38,693 nucleotides of DNA, from contig DASQWB010000036.1 of the NCBI GenBank assembly GCA_035640455.1, positions 1-38,693 on the forward strand, given 5' to 3'. The notes under the pieces are model-generated. The model made no database searches, was not told the origin of the DNA, and saw only the letters and a list, made by a program, of their open reading frames with translations. The position numbers and the translations under genes were made by a program. This DNA comes from AC-50 sp035640455 (GTDB lineage Bacteria; Actinomycetota; Thermoleophilia; Gaiellales; Gaiellaceae). Shown piece by piece: positions 37,476-38,693 of the stretch (positions within the stretch are counted from its first letter, which is position 1; each line of letters starts with the position of its first letter).

Positions 37476-38693
37476 ACGCCGACGAGGGCCCCCTCGGTGC
37501 GGTAGCGCGCGGCGAGGCGCCGCTCCTCGCGCGCGTCGGGCCACAACGCGATCAGCGAGCCGAGCAGGAACACGCCGCCGGCGATCCAGAGCAGGTTCAC
37601 GAGCGGTTTCACGAGCACCTTGAAGTAGACCGAGCCGTCCGGGTTGATCTGGTCGGCGATCACGTACACGTCCTCGAGGGTTAGCGCGCGGTGGCGGATC
37701 GCTATTTCGTTCGAGCTCGAGCGCTCGGCCGGGTAGTAGTTCTTGCCCGGCGAGATCGTCCCGAGGTCGCGGCCGCCCTGCGACAGGCTCAGGTGCGCCC
37801 GCGCCTCATGCGCATTCGAGCTCTGCCCCTCCGTCGTCCCCTGGAAGGCGAGCCGGTAGCCGGCCACCTCCATCGACTGCCCGGGCCGGAGGCGCTGCTC
37901 GCGAACCGTCTGGTAGGCGCTCGAGCCTGCGATGCCGATCGCGAGCAGGACGACGGCCGCGTGGACGACGTAGCCGCCGTAGCGCCGGCGGTTCCGCGCC
38001 ACGAGCGAGCCGAAGGCGCCGGCCCACGAGCCGCCGGAGAGGCTGCGGCGCGCGCGCGTCCCGCGCGCGAACTCGAGCGCGATCGAGGCGAGCACGAAGA
38101 CCGAGAACGAGTAGGCGATCAGACCGGGCCGCGACGAGCCGGCGCCGAGCGCGACAAGGACGATCCCTGTCGCGACCGCAAGCAAGGCCGGCCCGAGGAA
38201 CGCGTTGCCGAGCGCGCGCAGCGAGGCACGGCGCCAGGCGACGAGCGGCCCGATCCCCATCAGGAGAAGGAGTGGCAGCCCGAAGATGCGGAGGAAGAAG
38301 TCGTAGTACGGGCGCGCAATCGTCACCGTCTGGCCGCGAACGGCCTCGGAGAGGAGCGGGAACGCGACGCCCCAGAGGATCGTCAGGCAGAGCGCGACGA
38401 GGAGCAGGTTGTTGTAGAGGAAGGTCGCCTCGCGCGAGACGAGCGACTCGAGCCGTGTCCTCGCCCGCAGCAGGTCGAGGCGCGCGAAGACGAGCGCGAG
38501 CGAGCCGGCCGTGACGGCACAGATGAAACCGAGGAGCCACGGCCCGACCTTGCCCTGCGCGAACGAGTGGATCGAGTTGATGACGCCCGAGCGCGTGAGG
38601 AAGTCGCCGAAGATCGCGAGGCAGAAGGCGAGGACGACGAGGAGCATGTTCCAGACCTTCAGCATCCCGCGCTTCTCCTGGATCATCACCGAG
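37472..38693 (-). CDS. ccmF: CcmF-like haem lyase subunit, N-terminal part outside window
   Basis: C-terminal ~407 codons of a cytochrome c haem lyase subunit that delivers haem to apocytochrome c in the membrane. The frame is open to the right edge (protein entering as MIQEKRGMLKVWNMLLVVLAF). It shows many membrane helices, LTRSGVINSIHSFAQGKVGPWLLGF, a large periplasmic loop near the end (LRPGQSMEVAGYRLAF... YFKVLVKPLVNLLWIAGGVFLLGSLIALWPD), and ends GALVGV. CcmF proteins are usually ~620-680 residues, so about 240 are missing, including the WWD haem-handling motif. The terminal segment with KVLVKPLVNLLWIGG is characteristic. The upstream ccm genes should lie to the right of the window. Confidence 0.93.
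   Translation of the reverse strand, partial: SVMIQEKRGMLKVWNMLLVVLAFCLAIFGDFLTRSGVINSIHSFAQGKVGPWLLGFICAVTAGSLALVFARLDLLRARTRLESLVSREATFLYNNLLLVALCLTILWGVAFPLLSEAVRGQTVTIARPYYDFFLRIFGLPLLLLMGIGPLVAWRRASLRALGNAFLGPALLAVATGIVLVALGAGSSRPGLIAYSFSVFVLASIALEFARGTRARRSLSGGSWAGAFGSLVARNRRRYGGYVVHAAVVLLAIGIAGSSAYQTVREQRLRPGQSMEVAGYRLAFQGTTEGQSSNAHEARAHLSLSQGGRDLGTISPGKNYYPAERSSSNEIAIRHRALTLEDVYVIADQINPDGSVYFKVLVKPLVNLLWIAGGVFLLGSLIALWPDAREERRLAARYRTEGALVGV

Overview
The window is GC-rich (about 70%), densely packed bacterial chromosome. It has long spurious reading frames on every strand, many GTG starts, and several near-leaderless starts with a TANNNT hexamer 6-11 nt upstream. A fused PafB-PafC regulator, alpha/beta-hydrolase/adenylate-cyclase fusions, a SecD-SecF fusion, system II cytochrome c maturation genes and a DtxR/IdeR-like operator point to Actinobacteriota, most likely a Thermoleophilia/Gaiella-type lineage. 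The lineage is an inference; there is no rRNA in the window. I found no tRNA, CRISPR array, transposase or phage gene.

Layout. 1-4760: partial ubiB kinase, a small phasin-like gene, then secDF and yajC (minus). 4757-8476: tgt and queA (queuosine tRNA modification) flanking a plus-strand lipoprotein; queG lies 20 kb away at 27968-28975. 8503-11589: a coiled-coil gene, then an operon encoding an exported CxxC protein, an OmpR-type regulator and a histidine kinase, preceded by three tandem 11-nt repeats. 11710-13905: a CPA1 antiporter and a decayed DMFase-like gene. 13902-17030: 3-hydroxyacyl-CoA dehydrogenase, then a thiolase/EVE-like/methyltransferase operon. 17167-20561: an MBL-fold hydrolase and two hydrolase-cyclase paralogues, the second frameshifted. 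20590-23472: aldehyde dehydrogenase, a tiny membrane protein and two zinc-ribbon proteins. 23677-26204: a Cys-rich-tail protein and PafBC. 26179-28975: GAF histidine kinase and queG. 28993-33215: a quinone-oxidoreductase-like enzyme, a DUF59 Fe-S factor, a degenerate GlpX, and a Pit phosphate transporter with its DUF47 partner. 33304-35527: a PD-(D/E)XK-like protein, hpt and mntH. 35528-38693: a hairpin-rich gap, an M23 peptidase, ccmI-like and partial ccmF.

Most unusual signals. (1) A pair of ~163-nt foldback elements (1475-1639 and 19056-19218), about 90% identical. Their terminal stems carry compensatory changes, and each places the start codon of the next gene at the same point of its terminal repeat. 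(2) A GlpX-family protein that has lost four of the five metal ligands known from E. coli GlpX, kept the substrate-binding motifs and gained two Cys pairs, next to a DUF59 Fe-S factor. (3) Two genes (hpt and an EVE-like gene) whose best start is CTG inside a CTGA stop/start overlap. (4) A hydrolase-cyclase paralogue with a frameshift and lost hydrolase catalytic residues.

Functionally most of the window is housekeeping: protein export, tRNA queuosine, acyl-CoA metabolism, phosphate and Mn/Fe uptake, DNA-damage regulation, cytochrome c maturation. The accessory-looking part is 13176-20561.
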